Position numbers and translations under genes: made by a program | Source of the DNA: Amycolatopsis coloradensis | GTDB taxonomy: Bacteria > Actinomycetota > Actinomycetes > Mycobacteriales > Pseudonocardiaceae | Reading direction: 5' to 3' | Assembly (NCBI RefSeq): GCF_001953865.1 | Contig: NZ_MQUQ01000028.1 | Coordinates: 1 to 64,000 of the forward strand | Length of the DNA stretch: 64,000 nucleotides | Notes under the pieces: generated by a model | Told to the model about the DNA's origin: nothing | The model's input: only the letters and a program-made list of their open reading frames with translations | Database searches by the model: none | Part shown: in pieces, positions 18,201 to 26,407 of the stretch | How positions within the stretch are numbered: the stretch's first letter is position 1 | Layout: each line of letters opens with the position of its first letter

Positions 18201-20945
18201 CAAGAAGACCTCGGCCGTGATCCGGCCAGGGTTCGCCACTGGTAGCCCATCACCCGCGACTTCCAGCAGTTCGCTCGCCTCGGCGAGCGCGGCCGGGTCG
18301 TTCGACCACTGTCCGTGAAGTGACAGTGCGGTTCCGAGCAGCAGGCTGAAGTGGACCGTCTGGTCGCGCGATCTGGACGAAGCGAGACCGGACCGCAGCA
18401 CCGCGATCGCCTCGTCCAGATCGGCGGTGGAGGCCATGGCCTGGAAGCGGACTCGCAGGGCGTGGCCGAGATAGAACCGGAGCGTCGGCAGGTCCGGATT
18501 GTCCGCCCTGGCCCGGCCGAGCACCGACCGCAGCGCGTCGACGGCCTCGGTGAGATCGGCGGGGTCGCGGGCCCACTCGTATCGGTCGGTCTGTGCGGCC
18601 GCGACATTTCCCGCCAGCAGCACCACATCGGGGCTGGTCCGAAGTGCCGCTTTACCGGTGTCGATCGCCTCGGTCAGTGCGTTTTTGTCGCCATGGCGGT
18701 AATAACGGATGCGAAGCACCTGGATGAGGTTGTTCACGAGCACGGCCCGGTTCATTCCGGTGGCATGCGCCAACGCGGCCCGCAGTGTCGTGGCGGCCGC
18801 CTCCAGGTCCGCTTGGGCACCGGTGTTCTCGTAGCGGGACGTAAGCGCGTTGCTCAGGGTGAGGGTGACAGCCACCGTCGGGACCGCGCCGGGTGGCGTT
18901 GCCGCGTAGCAGGTTTCGATGGCTTCGGTCAGCTTCTCGGGGTCGCGTTCCGAGGTGGCCGTCGAGTTTGATATCGCGGCCAGAATGCCGAGCATCCGAT
19001 AACGACTCGAGTCGTCCGCGCCGGTAGCGGCGAGCGCTGAACGGATCAGCCGGGTCGCCGTCTCCCTGTCGGCGGGCTCGCCCCTGGCTTCGAAGCGTTG
19101 CAGGTGCGCCAACGCGGTGTCCGCCTGCAGGCCGGGCAGTTCGGGGCCGTCCGCGGGCAGGGTCTCGACGACCCGGCACAACGCGGCGACGGACTCGTCG
19201 AGGTCGGCTGGGTCCGGATTCCGGGCGTACCGGACGCTGAGCGCGCCCGAGAGGGCGGACAAACACTGCGTCGACGCGGGGGCGCCGGGAGCCAGTGGCA
19301 CCGTCGCCCGCAGCGTCTCGATCCGCTCGTCAAGGTCCGTCGCCTGGCCTGTGCGCGAGAAGCGCCACCGCAGCAGTTCCGCCAGCTGCCAGAGCTGCTG
19401 GCCACGGATCACCGTGTCACCGGGCATGCCCTGCGCTGCCGCTCTCGTTGTCTCGATGGCCTCATCGAGCTCACTTTCATCGATCGCACCGTCGGTGCCC
19501 GCCAGCTTGATCGCCTCATACAGCACCATCGACAGGGCCGTGAGCATCGGTGCCCGGCCGAGTGGACCGCCCGCGCCGGCCGTCTTCGCCTCACGAAGGA
19601 CGTCCACGGCTTCCCGGAGGACCTCCTGGTCATCGGTTGCCTGGTATTGGCGGCGAAGTGACTCACCGAGCGACAGCAGCGCGGTCCCGCGAAGCGGACT
19701 GTCCGCGGGCAGTCCCGCCAAGGTCGCTCTCGCCGCCCTTATCGCCTCGGCAGGGTCCGTGTTGCCGGCTCGCAGCACAGTCGCCAGCGTGGCCTCGACC
19801 GCCCACCTCAGCGGGTGGCCTTCTCCGATGGCCGCGTCGGCCTCCCTGGCCAGTGCGATGGCTTCGGCCAGGTCGGCTTCGTCGCCACCGCCAGGTGTGG
19901 TGAAGGCCGAGGCATACGCGAACCGGGTCTGGAGGGAGCCTGCGAGGTTGAGCAGCGCGGGGACATGCGACTCGCTGCCCTCGGGGAGGCTCCTCAGCGT
20001 CTCCCGCAGGTATCGGACACTATCGGCGATGTCGGCGGGATTCCCCGTACGGACGAACCTGACCCGCAGGGCGCTGCCTCGCAAGAGGAGCGCTTCACCG
20101 AATGCCGGGTCATCCGAAGCGCAGCTCGCGAGAATTTCCCTGGTCACCTCGATGTACTCCTCGACCACGGCGAGCGGACCGCCGATATCGCACCGGGTCT
20201 CCAAGGCCACGGCGAACTGCGACAGGTAGGCGACGCGATTCGGGTCGCCGGGCGGCAGAGACGACGCAGCTTCGCGCAGGAGCACCGTGCTGTCGGTGAG
20301 GTCCCGTTCCTGCCCGCGGATGCCGAACCGGGTAAGCAGAGCGACCCCGAGGGGAAACCGGACCGCCGCGGCTAGGGGGTGCCCGGCCGGCTCGAGTGCC
20401 GCGCGGCCTGCCGCGATGGCGTCGTCCAGATCCGCCTCGGCGGTCGTCCATGCGAAGCGCTGATGCAACAGCACCATCAGGTTGAGCCGGTGCGCCGGAC
20501 GGTCGACCTCGCTGCCGACGTCGACGGCGGCGCGACATGCGGCTGCCCCCAGGTCGGTCAGGACGGGATCAGCGGCCGCCAAAGCGGCATCGGTGATCAC
20601 CGACGCGTAGAAAGGCCCAAGTTCCACGGGCGTGAGTCCCGGATAGTGGTTCTCCTGAAGCCAGCTGAGCACCGGCGGTGGCACTACGCCCGGAAAGGAT
20701 TCGGCGAGCGGGGCGAACAGTTCCGTGCAGATCTGGATATCAGGCCCGACGCTGCCCGGCGGCAGGGCGCAATGCCGCAGCCAGTGCAGCATTCCGAGTT
20801 CTCGAAGCATCTCGGGAGGCAGACCGGTACCGATGGCAGGCAGGACCAGGCGAGCGGCGTCCGCCACGGCGGCGGGTGTGGTGACCTCGTCGGCCTCGCC
20901 TGTTTCCAGACAACGGCGGATGCGTTCCCAGAGCGAGATGTCCAC
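15255..20945 (-). CDS. Giant TPR-repeat CHAT-domain (caspase-like) protein
   Basis: 1896 residues from GTG 20945; an in-frame GTG at 20963 is also possible, and AAGGAGG lies almost on top of the chosen start. Residues about 120-1550 are tandem TPR-like helical repeats with a recurring ADLDEAI..LR signature, roughly 25 units of about 50 residues. The C-terminal 270 residues are a CHAT protease domain with the expected catalytic dyad: His1763 in HFACHGG and Cys1804 in LSACST, then GYRQVIATLW. No signal peptide. It is divergent from a small Cys-rich protein and a membrane protein, with 62 bp between. CHAT proteins are often proteases in bacterial conflict or cell-death systems; that role here is inferred. 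Confidence 0.88.
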   Translation of the reverse strand: MDISLWERIRRCLETGEADEVTTPAAVADAARLVLPAIGTGLPPEMLRELGMLHWLRHCALPPGSVGPDIQICTELFAPLAESFPGVVPPPVLSWLQENHYPGLTPVELGPFYASVITDAALAAADPVLTDLGAAACRAAVDVGSEVDRPAHRLNLMVLLHQRFAWTTAEADLDDAIAAGRAALEPAGHPLAAAVRFPLGVALLTRFGIRGQERDLTDSTVLLREAASSLPPGDPNRVAYLSQFAVALETRCDIGGPLAVVEEYIEVTREILASCASDDPAFGEALLLRGSALRVRFVRTGNPADIADSVRYLRETLRSLPEGSESHVPALLNLAGSLQTRFAYASAFTTPGGGDEADLAEAIALAREADAAIGEGHPLRWAVEATLATVLRAGNTDPAEAIRAARATLAGLPADSPLRGTALLSLGESLRRQYQATDDQEVLREAVDVLREAKTAGAGGPLGRAPMLTALSMVLYEAIKLAGTDGAIDESELDEAIETTRAAAQGMPGDTVIRGQQLWQLAELLRWRFSRTGQATDLDERIETLRATVPLAPGAPASTQCLSALSGALSVRYARNPDPADLDESVAALCRVVETLPADGPELPGLQADTALAHLQRFEARGEPADRETATRLIRSALAATGADDSSRYRMLGILAAISNSTATSERDPEKLTEAIETCYAATPPGAVPTVAVTLTLSNALTSRYENTGAQADLEAAATTLRAALAHATGMNRAVLVNNLIQVLRIRYYRHGDKNALTEAIDTGKAALRTSPDVVLLAGNVAAAQTDRYEWARDPADLTEAVDALRSVLGRARADNPDLPTLRFYLGHALRVRFQAMASTADLDEAIAVLRSGLASSRSRDQTVHFSLLLGTALSLHGQWSNDPAALAEASELLEVAGDGLPVANPGRITAEVFLANTLRLRFLNSGEEPLLTEAIEIGREALAHTQDEEVNRAYTLIMLGTLLTLRFDRTGDLEVLAESIEVLRRGVAAAGTNNATTANALSELAYALRGRYSVLAERADLNEAIAAAERAATLPGTTPTERSVHVTALALGLLTRSLATGDLDDLDAAVDLGREAASAPNWYVASAVNLMTLGLALWSRFDRTGTVSDLNAAIDALFEAAEGAHPGHTMRPIMLTNLSNALRTRAGLLGSAADLDAAVDAGRSAAAAAPADHPAVSICLMNLGTALHIRYLERRDTADLDAAVAALNEAMDRSTPQSSNRREILMNLAGLLRTRRDRRPDRDALDRAVALVREAIAITDVTHSMYPLCVLSLSTVLHTRYDSGGDDADAAESIESAQQAIDSMAAGDPRIAVAWVTLGRLHERRRVEGGDGFDAAVAAYRTAVESPATAPTYRAAAARLWAESAVRHRDWASATEAFGVAVALMPQVAWHGVERDARERRLTVWEGLARAAAAAALEAGDPGRAVELLEQGRSVLWSQALQTRDDLSMLRERDLALHDRLRAVATKLAATALPDIPEAAVTTDPWSDPSQRTQSDRIKLAEDWDRLLTEARALPGLEYLLRIPPLTTLREGLPDGPIVLLNVDEARCDALIVHRDRDVEQVPLPDLSYVEAGRRAEGYLRALKLLENPGGPGDFATTGARQTVHATLEWLWDTVADPVLTRLGYTGHDEPLPRLWWCPTGSLTLLPLHAAGYHDPADTPTGRTVIDRAVSSYTPTLRALAKANIADAVEPADRRVLVVGMPETPPVPGTPDMCPLPCARAEAEFLSRALPLGRTSRVADTATHAAVIADLRTHAVAHFACHGGQNLRQPATGSLYLWDKPLTVLEVAELDLEHAELAYLSACSTAIGGTTLPDEAIHLAAALQLAGYRQVIATLWTITDRTAVEVTEMMYTGLLGPSGLRLDGTAQLLHRTVRALRDSAPRNPAIWASYVHFGP

Positions 20946-21007
20946 TCCTCCTTCGCCACCCACTACGGTGCGGTAGACGATCCAGGATGGCACAAGGGAG
21001 GGGCGAC
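20946..21007. promoter_or_regulatory. Divergent promoter region of the CHAT cluster
   Basis: Only 62 bp separate the GTG of the CHAT-TPR gene from the GTG of the small protein. Both promoters must lie here or overlap the coding ends, so the two sides are probably co-regulated. AAGGAGG (minus strand) and GGGAGGGG (plus strand) act as ribosome-binding sites. No clear operator was found. Confidence 0.5.
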
Positions 21008-21397
21008 GTGGCGGTATTCGACGAGGGACAAGCACTCGTTCTGTGGTGCACCGTCATGCCGGATCTGCGCCGGGCCGCCATCGCCGGCCGATGGACCGAC
21101 AGGCTCGAACGCGCCGCCTCCCGAGTGCGAGAGGGCGGTTCGGCCTTGGACGCGTGCAGGCAGTTCGACCTGCTGGACGCCGAGTCGGCGGAGCCGACCA
21201 GGAGCGCGGGCACTCCCGACAGCATGCCTGTGTACCCCACCCCACGAAGCGCTCGCGTGCCACGGACCGGGCGTGGCGACTACGGCTGCCCGCGCAAGGT
21301 GTGCTCACGCCACGACCATCGGGACGACGACGGGCACCCGCCCGTGTGCGCCCTGTTCGACGACGAGCCGATGCTGCCGACGGGCGCGATGCCGTGA
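21008..21397 (+). CDS. Small Cys/His-rich CHAT-associated protein, hypothetical
   Basis: 129 residues from GTG 21008, chosen because GGGAGGGG lies 4-5 bases upstream; an in-frame ATG at 20987 sits before that site. The N-terminal half is helical (WCTVMPDLRRAAIAGRW). The C-terminal half has CPRKVC, HDH and a further Cys in PPVCALFD, spaced like a small zinc-binding module. It overlaps the following membrane-protein gene by four bases (GTGA) and is divergent from the CHAT gene. I do not recognise a named family. It may be an adaptor between the CHAT sensor and the membrane protein, but that is speculation. Confidence 0.7.
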   Translation: MAVFDEGQALVLWCTVMPDLRRAAIAGRWTDRLERAASRVREGGSALDACRQFDLLDAESAEPTRSAGTPDSMPVYPTPRSARVPRTGRGDYGCPRKVCSRHDHRDDDGHPPVCALFDDEPMLPTGAMP

Positions 21398-22209
21398 ACC
21401 CCTTCTTGTCGTCGCTGAGCGGCAAACTCGCCGAGCGATGGGTCGCGACTCTCGTGCTGCCGGGGGCGTTGTTCGTCGCCGCGGCGGTGTGCGCGGTCCG
21501 GCTGGGCCACCGCTCCGCGTTCGACCTTGCCTCGGTTGCCGGCTGGATCGTGCGGGAGGCGCCGCGCCTGCCGGTCGCGGCGGTGGCCGTCTTCCTGCTG
21601 GTCGGTGCCACGGCGGCGGCCATGGCCGCGCAGGCGGTCGGCAGCCTGGCCGAGGCGGTCTGGACCAGACCGTGGCGCGGACCGGCGAGCCGGCTCGCGC
21701 GGGGGCTGGTGGCCTTGCGCGGCAGGCTGTTCGACCGGGCGGCGGTCAGGGCGGGGGTGGAGCCGGTATCCGCCTACCGTCCACAACACCCGTCCTGGAT
21801 CGGTGAGCGGTTCCGGCTGCTGAACGCCCGGATCGCCGGGCAGTACCACGGACTCGATCTGGGCTTGGTGTGGCCGCGCTTGTGGTTGCTGGTCCCGGAA
21901 ACGGTCCGTACTCCGGTGCAGGCGGCCGAAGCACAGTTCAGGTCGGCCACCAGGCTCGTCGGCTGGGGCGTGCTGTACCTCGGCCTCGGGATCTCTTGGT
22001 ACCCCGCGGTGTTGGTCGGAATAGGCACCGCCGCGCTGGGGTGGAGCCGGGCCCGATCCACCACCGCGACACTCACCACGTTGATCGAAGCCATGGTGGA
22101 CACCCATCTCGACGTGATCCTCGCCGCTCTCGGTCACACCGTGCCTGCCGTGGGCTTCACCGCCGATCTGGCCCGCCGGATCAACGACCGGTTGGCCAAG
22201 GGCGACTGA
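21394..22209 (+). CDS. CHAT-cluster membrane protein, hypothetical
   Basis: 271 residues from GTG 21394, overlapping the previous stop. Hydrophobic stretches are visible near 18-36 (VATLVLPGALFVAAAVCAV), 60-80 (VAAVAVFLLVGATAAAMAA) and as a longer pair near 186-215 (RLVGWGVLYLGLGISWYPAVLVGIG block), giving about four membrane segments with a soluble loop between. The C-terminal part is helical. No recognised domain. Linkage to the CHAT protein suggests the membrane component or effector of the same system. A hairpin at 22224-22250 probably ends the transcript. Confidence 0.72.
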   Translation: MNPFLSSLSGKLAERWVATLVLPGALFVAAAVCAVRLGHRSAFDLASVAGWIVREAPRLPVAAVAVFLLVGATAAAMAAQAVGSLAEAVWTRPWRGPASRLARGLVALRGRLFDRAAVRAGVEPVSAYRPQHPSWIGERFRLLNARIAGQYHGLDLGLVWPRLWLLVPETVRTPVQAAEAQFRSATRLVGWGVLYLGLGISWYPAVLVGIGTAALGWSRARSTTATLTTLIEAMVDTHLDVILAALGHTVPAVGFTADLARRINDRLAKGD

Positions 22210-22223
22210 CCACCCGATAGTCG

Positions 22224-22250
22224 AGGCGGCGCGAATCCGACCCGCCGCCT
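22224..22250. terminator. Probable terminator hairpin
   Basis: An 8-bp perfect stem AGGCGGCG / CGCCGCCT with an 11-base loop, 15 bp after the membrane-protein stop and before the convergent GNAT gene. There is no T run, as is common in high-GC actinobacteria. It could serve both strands. Confidence 0.55.
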
Positions 22251-22298
22251 GACCTTCGCGTGTGACAGTGCGTTGTCCGCCGGGGTGAACGAGAGGCT

Positions 22299-22763
22299 TC
22301 ACGGCAGCTGGGTCTTCGCGGGGGCGAGGAAGAACAGCTCGGGATCTCCGTCGTCGAGGCCGTAGACGATTCCCGCGGACTGCCAGCCAAGGCGGGTGAG
22401 GAGCCGCTGCATGGGCTGGTTGGACAGGTTCGTGGAGGTGAACAGTTTGGGGGTGGCCCGGCGCTGTTGCGCGTCCAGCAGCAGGCGGGCGCCGACTCCG
22501 AGGCCGCGGGTGTTCTCGGCGACCATGAGCATCGTGACGAAGGCCTGACCGAAGAAAGCGCGTTCGGTGACGCAGTAGCCGATTATCCGCCCGCGGGTGT
22601 GCGCGATCCGGGTGTCGGCGGTGGTCACCCAGTGCCGGATCTCGGCGTGCCTGCCGGAGTGCCCGGCCGCGGCCAGTGAGTCCGCCTGAGCCAGCAGGGG
22701 CACGTCCGCGGTGAGTGCGTCCCGGATCGCGATGGCCGGGGCGGAGACCTGATCGCTTTCCAA
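22299..22763 (-). CDS. GNAT-family N-acetyltransferase
   Basis: 154 residues. The GNAT acetyl-CoA loop is visible as ENTRGLGVGARLL (R/Q-x-x-G-x-G/A form), preceded by the beta4 strand AFVTMLMVAE and followed by PKLFTSTNLSNQPMQRLLTRLGWQSAG, a typical C-terminal GNAT segment. The start codon is TTG at 22763 with GAAAGG five bases upstream; I found no ATG or GTG giving a complete N-terminus. Substrate unknown. Confidence 0.8.
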   Translation of the reverse strand: MESDQVSAPAIAIRDALTADVPLLAQADSLAAAGHSGRHAEIRHWVTTADTRIAHTRGRIIGYCVTERAFFGQAFVTMLMVAENTRGLGVGARLLLDAQQRRATPKLFTSTNLSNQPMQRLLTRLGWQSAGIVYGLDDGDPELFFLAPAKTQLP

Positions 22764-23072
22764 GGCTGCCTTTCGTCAAGGATGGTGTCTTCGCGTGACG
22801 ACGTATCGGTCCACTGTGGTCGGAGCGCATTCCTCACGAATGCGTTCAAGGAACGCGGGTATGGCCTCGATCATGCTTGAGGATGCGGTCAGGGGCTTGC
22901 CAGTAGTGATAAGAGGCACAATGGACCCGACTTTGGGCTGGGCGATTGCTTCACCGGCCATGGCTCGTGGTGGTGCCAGCGCTACCACGAGTCTTCCCTC
23001 ACGCGGGATCGTTTCCATCCCTTGACGGCCGTAGGTTCAGACAGGAGAGATCACCACCGTTAAGGGGAACCA
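22764..23072. other. Intergenic region before the ABC exporter, with hairpin
   Basis: About 310 bp. Overlapping short ORFs on both strands lack ribosome-binding sites. A perfect 7-bp hairpin CGCATTC / GAATGCG with a 5-base loop lies at 22826-22844. TTGACG at 23021-23026 is a possible -35 element for the exporter operon, but its -10 partner is poor. Confidence 0.45.
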
Positions 23073-23813
23073 ATGAATGCAGGGGGCGCGTGCGCCTTGA
23101 AACTGGAATCCGTGAGCAAGGTCTACGGATCCGGTGACGGCGCGGTCACGGCGTTGAACGGGGTGACCGTCGAGGTGCGCAGAGGCACGTTCACCGCGGT
23201 GATGGGGCCGTCGGGTTCGGGCAAGAGCACCTTCCTGCACTGTGCGGCCGGGCTGGACCGGGCGAGTTCGGGACGGGTGCTGCTGGGGGACACGGAACTG
23301 GGCAGGCTGAAGGAGAAAGCGCTCACTGAGCTGCGGAGGACCCGCATCGGGTTCATCTTCCAGGCCTACAACCTGTTGCCTTCGCTGAACGTTTTGCAGA
23401 ACATCACCCTGCCGATGCGGCTGGCCGGGAAGAAGCCCGACCCGCAGTGGATGCGCGAGATCGTCGAAGGCGTCGGGATCGCGAAGCGGCTCGAACACCG
23501 CCCGTCGGAACTGTCCGGCGGCCAGCAGCAGCGCGTCGCGATCGCCCGCGCGCTGATCACGCGACCGGAAGTCGTCCTCGCCGACGAGCCGACCGGAGCG
23601 CTGGACACCCGCACTGCGCGGCAGGTTCTCGACCTCCTTCGCTCCATTGTGGACGACATGGGGCAGACCGTGCTGATGGTCACCCATGACCCGGTCGCGG
23701 CGTCGGCCGCGCACGGCGTGCTGTTCCTGGCCGACGGCAAGCTCGCGGGTCACCTCTCGCAGCCGACGCCGGAACGCGTCGCCGAGCGCATGACCCACCT
23801 CGGGGAGTGGTGA
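23073..23813 (+). CDS. ABC transporter ATPase (MacB/LolD type)
   Basis: 246 residues: Walker A GPSGSGKST, Q-loop IFQAYNLLPSLNV (the FQxYNLLP form typical of MacB/LolD exporters), signature LSGGQQQRV, Walker B VLADEPTGALD, and H-loop VTHD. ATG 23073 follows TAAGGGGAACC. It is followed after 4 bp by its permease. Substrate unknown; antimicrobial-peptide or lipid-related export is common for the family. Confidence 0.92.
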   Translation: MNAGGACALKLESVSKVYGSGDGAVTALNGVTVEVRRGTFTAVMGPSGSGKSTFLHCAAGLDRASSGRVLLGDTELGRLKEKALTELRRTRIGFIFQAYNLLPSLNVLQNITLPMRLAGKKPDPQWMREIVEGVGIAKRLEHRPSELSGGQQQRVAIARALITRPEVVLADEPTGALDTRTARQVLDLLRSIVDDMGQTVLMVTHDPVAASAAHGVLFLADGKLAGHLSQPTPERVAERMTHLGEW

Positions 23814-23817
23814 CGTC

Positions 23818-26388
23818 ATGTGGGATTTGGCATGGCAGACGACGAAGACCCGCCTGAGCGGCTTCATCGGCGCGTTCATCGCGATCCTCTGCGGGACGGC
23901 GCTGGTCGCCGGCTGCGGCATCCTGATGGAATCCGGGCTGCGGGCGGGGGTTCCGACGCAGCGGTACGCCGACGCGGCGGTCGTCGTCGGCGGACAGCAG
24001 ACTGTCGACCCGCCCGGGGCGGGCCCGATGGAAAGCCAGCAGGTCGGGGAGCAGGCCTCGGTGCCGGTGACGCTCGCCGGGAAGATCTCCGCGGTGCCGG
24101 GGGTCCGCGGCGTGGTGGCGGAGAAGAGCTTCCCCGCCAATGTCGTGACGGCCGACGGCCGTCCGCTCACCGGGCCGGAGGGTGGCCAGTCGCTGGGGCA
24201 CAACTGGGACGCCGCCGCGCTGGCGCCTTTCTCACTGCGTGACGGCGAGGCGCCCACGCGTCCCGACGAGGTGGTCCTCGACGCCGACTTGGCCGCCCGG
24301 AGCGGTGTGGCCGTCGGGCAGCGCGTGAAGATCGCCGTCCGTTCGACCCCGGTGGACTTCCGGGTCTCCGGGATCGCCGCGCCGAAATCGGGTGACGGCC
24401 TCTCCCGGCAGTCCTCGGTGTTCTTCTCGCCGGAGAAGGCCACCGAACTCGCCGGGACCCCCGGCCAGGTGCACGCGATCGGCGTGCTGGCGGATCCGGG
24501 TGTCACGCCGGGCGACCTCGCCGACCGGATCAGCGACGCGGTCGGCACCGACAAGGTGACGGTGACGACCGGGGTCGAGCGCAGCACGGTCGAATTCCTC
24601 GACGTCAGCCAGACCCGGATGCTGCTGATGGCGCTCGCGGGCTCCTTCGGCGGCTTCGCACTCCTGATCGCGGTGTTCGTCGTGGCCAGCACACTGGCAC
24701 TGGTCATCAACCAGCGCCGCCGGGAGTTCGCGTTGCTGCGGGCGATCGCGGCGACGCCCCAGCAGATCCGCAAGCTCATCGGTGCCGAGACGATGCTGGT
24801 CGCGTCGGTCGCCGGAGTGCTGGGCAGCGGCCTCGGCGTGGCGGTGGGCTTCGGCCTGAGGAACGCCTTCGGTGCCATCGGCGTGATCCCGCCGGACTTC
24901 GAACTGGCGCTCAGCCCGATCCCGCTCGTCGTCGCGCTGGTACTCGGCCTGGGCACGGCTCGTCTGGCCGCGTGGTCGGCTTCGCGGCGTCCGTCGTCGA
25001 TCCGCCCGGTGGAGGCGCTCGGCGAGGCCGCGGTGGAGCGGCGTGAACTCGGCCGCGTGCGGCTCATCGTCGGCTGCGCGCTGGTGGTGGCCGGTCTCGG
25101 CGGCTCGCTGGTCCCGATCTTCCTCCGCGGGGACGCCGGGCTCGCGGCCTCGGGGAGTTCGTCGTTGATCATCGTGATCGGGCTGGCCGTGGTCAGCCCG
25201 AAGGTGGTCGCGTTCATGACGAAGCTGATCGCGCCGGTGCTCAACCGGATTTCGCGGATCAGCGGCTACCTGGCCGCCGCGAACAGCCAGGCCAATTCGC
25301 GACGCCTCGCCGCCGCGGTGACGCCGGTGATGCTCGCGGTCTCGTTCGCGCTGACGATGTTCTACAGCCAGACCTCCGCGGCCGCCGCGCGGCAGGAGGA
25401 GACCGTCGAGTCGACCACCGCGGACCACGTGCTCGCCAGTGCCACCGGCGGCCTGTCCCCGGAGGTCGCCGAGGCCGCGCGGCGCGTCCCCGGTGTCGCC
25501 GCCGCGACTCCGGTCGTGCGCACCGAGGTGATGAACACGGTGCGAGAGCAGGAAAGCCTGCGCGTCGAGCGGTACCCGGCGCAGGGACTGGACGGCGCGC
25601 AGGTCCGCGGGAACGTGGAACTGGGCGTCGTGTCGGGCAAGATCACCGACCTGACCGGGAACACCGTGGCGATGAGCGAATCGGAAGCCGGCTGGTACGA
25701 GAAGAAGATCGGCGACGAGGTCGAGTTCTACTTCGCTGACGGCGCTCCGGCGAAGCTGCGCCTGGTCGCCACCTACACCCGTGATCAGGCGTTCGGCCGC
25801 TACGTGCTGCCGATCGACGTGGCGAGGGCGCATACCGGTGACCGGATGGACGACTCGGTGCTCGTGCGGCAGGAACCCACCGCCGACGCCGCGACGGTGA
25901 CCGCCGCGCTGCGCGACCTCGCCGTCCGCTATCCGGGGCTGGCCGTGACGCCGGGATCGGCGGTGGCCGCGCCCGCCGGCGGCCAGCAGCAGGCCCAGTT
26001 CTACGTGAACCTGGTCGCGGTCGGCGTGATCCTCGGCTACGTCGTGATCTCGGTGGCCAACACACTGGTGATGAGCACGGCGCAGCGGTCGCGGGAGTTC
26101 GCGTTGCTGCGGCTGATCGGCACCACGAAGCGCCAGGTGATCCGGATGATGCGGTTCGAAGCGCTGGCGACGGTGGGGGTCGCGGCCCTGCTCGGCACGG
26201 TGGTGGCCGGGATTCCCCTGGTACTGCTGAATCTCGGACTGCGAGGGACGCCGCTGCCGTCCGGCCCGATCGCCGTGTTCGGCGGGGTCGTCGCCGGGGC
26301 GATCCTGCTCGGCCTGGTCTCCCTCGGCCTGTCCACGAGGGTGGCGCTGTTGGCGAAGCCGATCGAGGCGATCGGCCTCCGCGAGTGA
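23818..26388 (+). CDS. FtsX/MacB-type ABC transporter permease
   Basis: 856 residues. An N-terminal helix (about 13-33) is followed by a large extracellular domain, an FtsX block near 275-395 (VFVVASTLALVINQRRREFALLRAIAATPQQIRK), a further pair of helices, a second extracellular domain, and a C-terminal FtsX block with ISVANTLVMSTAQRSREFALLRLIGTTKRQVIR. The duplicated FtsX arrangement of about 850 residues is typical of single-subunit actinobacterial permeases. It pairs with the ATPase encoded 4 bp upstream. Confidence 0.92.
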   Translation: MWDLAWQTTKTRLSGFIGAFIAILCGTALVAGCGILMESGLRAGVPTQRYADAAVVVGGQQTVDPPGAGPMESQQVGEQASVPVTLAGKISAVPGVRGVVAEKSFPANVVTADGRPLTGPEGGQSLGHNWDAAALAPFSLRDGEAPTRPDEVVLDADLAARSGVAVGQRVKIAVRSTPVDFRVSGIAAPKSGDGLSRQSSVFFSPEKATELAGTPGQVHAIGVLADPGVTPGDLADRISDAVGTDKVTVTTGVERSTVEFLDVSQTRMLLMALAGSFGGFALLIAVFVVASTLALVINQRRREFALLRAIAATPQQIRKLIGAETMLVASVAGVLGSGLGVAVGFGLRNAFGAIGVIPPDFELALSPIPLVVALVLGLGTARLAAWSASRRPSSIRPVEALGEAAVERRELGRVRLIVGCALVVAGLGGSLVPIFLRGDAGLAASGSSSLIIVIGLAVVSPKVVAFMTKLIAPVLNRISRISGYLAAANSQANSRRLAAAVTPVMLAVSFALTMFYSQTSAAAARQEETVESTTADHVLASATGGLSPEVAEAARRVPGVAAATPVVRTEVMNTVREQESLRVERYPAQGLDGAQVRGNVELGVVSGKITDLTGNTVAMSESEAGWYEKKIGDEVEFYFADGAPAKLRLVATYTRDQAFGRYVLPIDVARAHTGDRMDDSVLVRQEPTADAATVTAALRDLAVRYPGLAVTPGSAVAAPAGGQQQAQFYVNLVAVGVILGYVVISVANTLVMSTAQRSREFALLRLIGTTKRQVIRMMRFEALATVGVAALLGTVVAGIPLVLLNLGLRGTPLPSGPIAVFGGVVAGAILLGLVSLGLSTRVALLAKPIEAIGLRE

Positions 26389-26407
26389 CGCGCTCCCCGT
26401 CGTCCGG

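Noticed and set aside
22776..23018. 80-codon minus-strand and 76-codon plus-strand ORFs before the ABC exporter
   Set aside because: Neither has a ribosome-binding site or a recognisable family. The minus-strand peptide ending in FLERIREECAPTTVDRYVV looks mildly protein-like, but evidence is too thin.
23037..25244. 735-codon minus-strand frame over the ABC exporter
   Set aside because: Shadow of the ATPase and permease genes, which have complete Walker and FtsX motifs.
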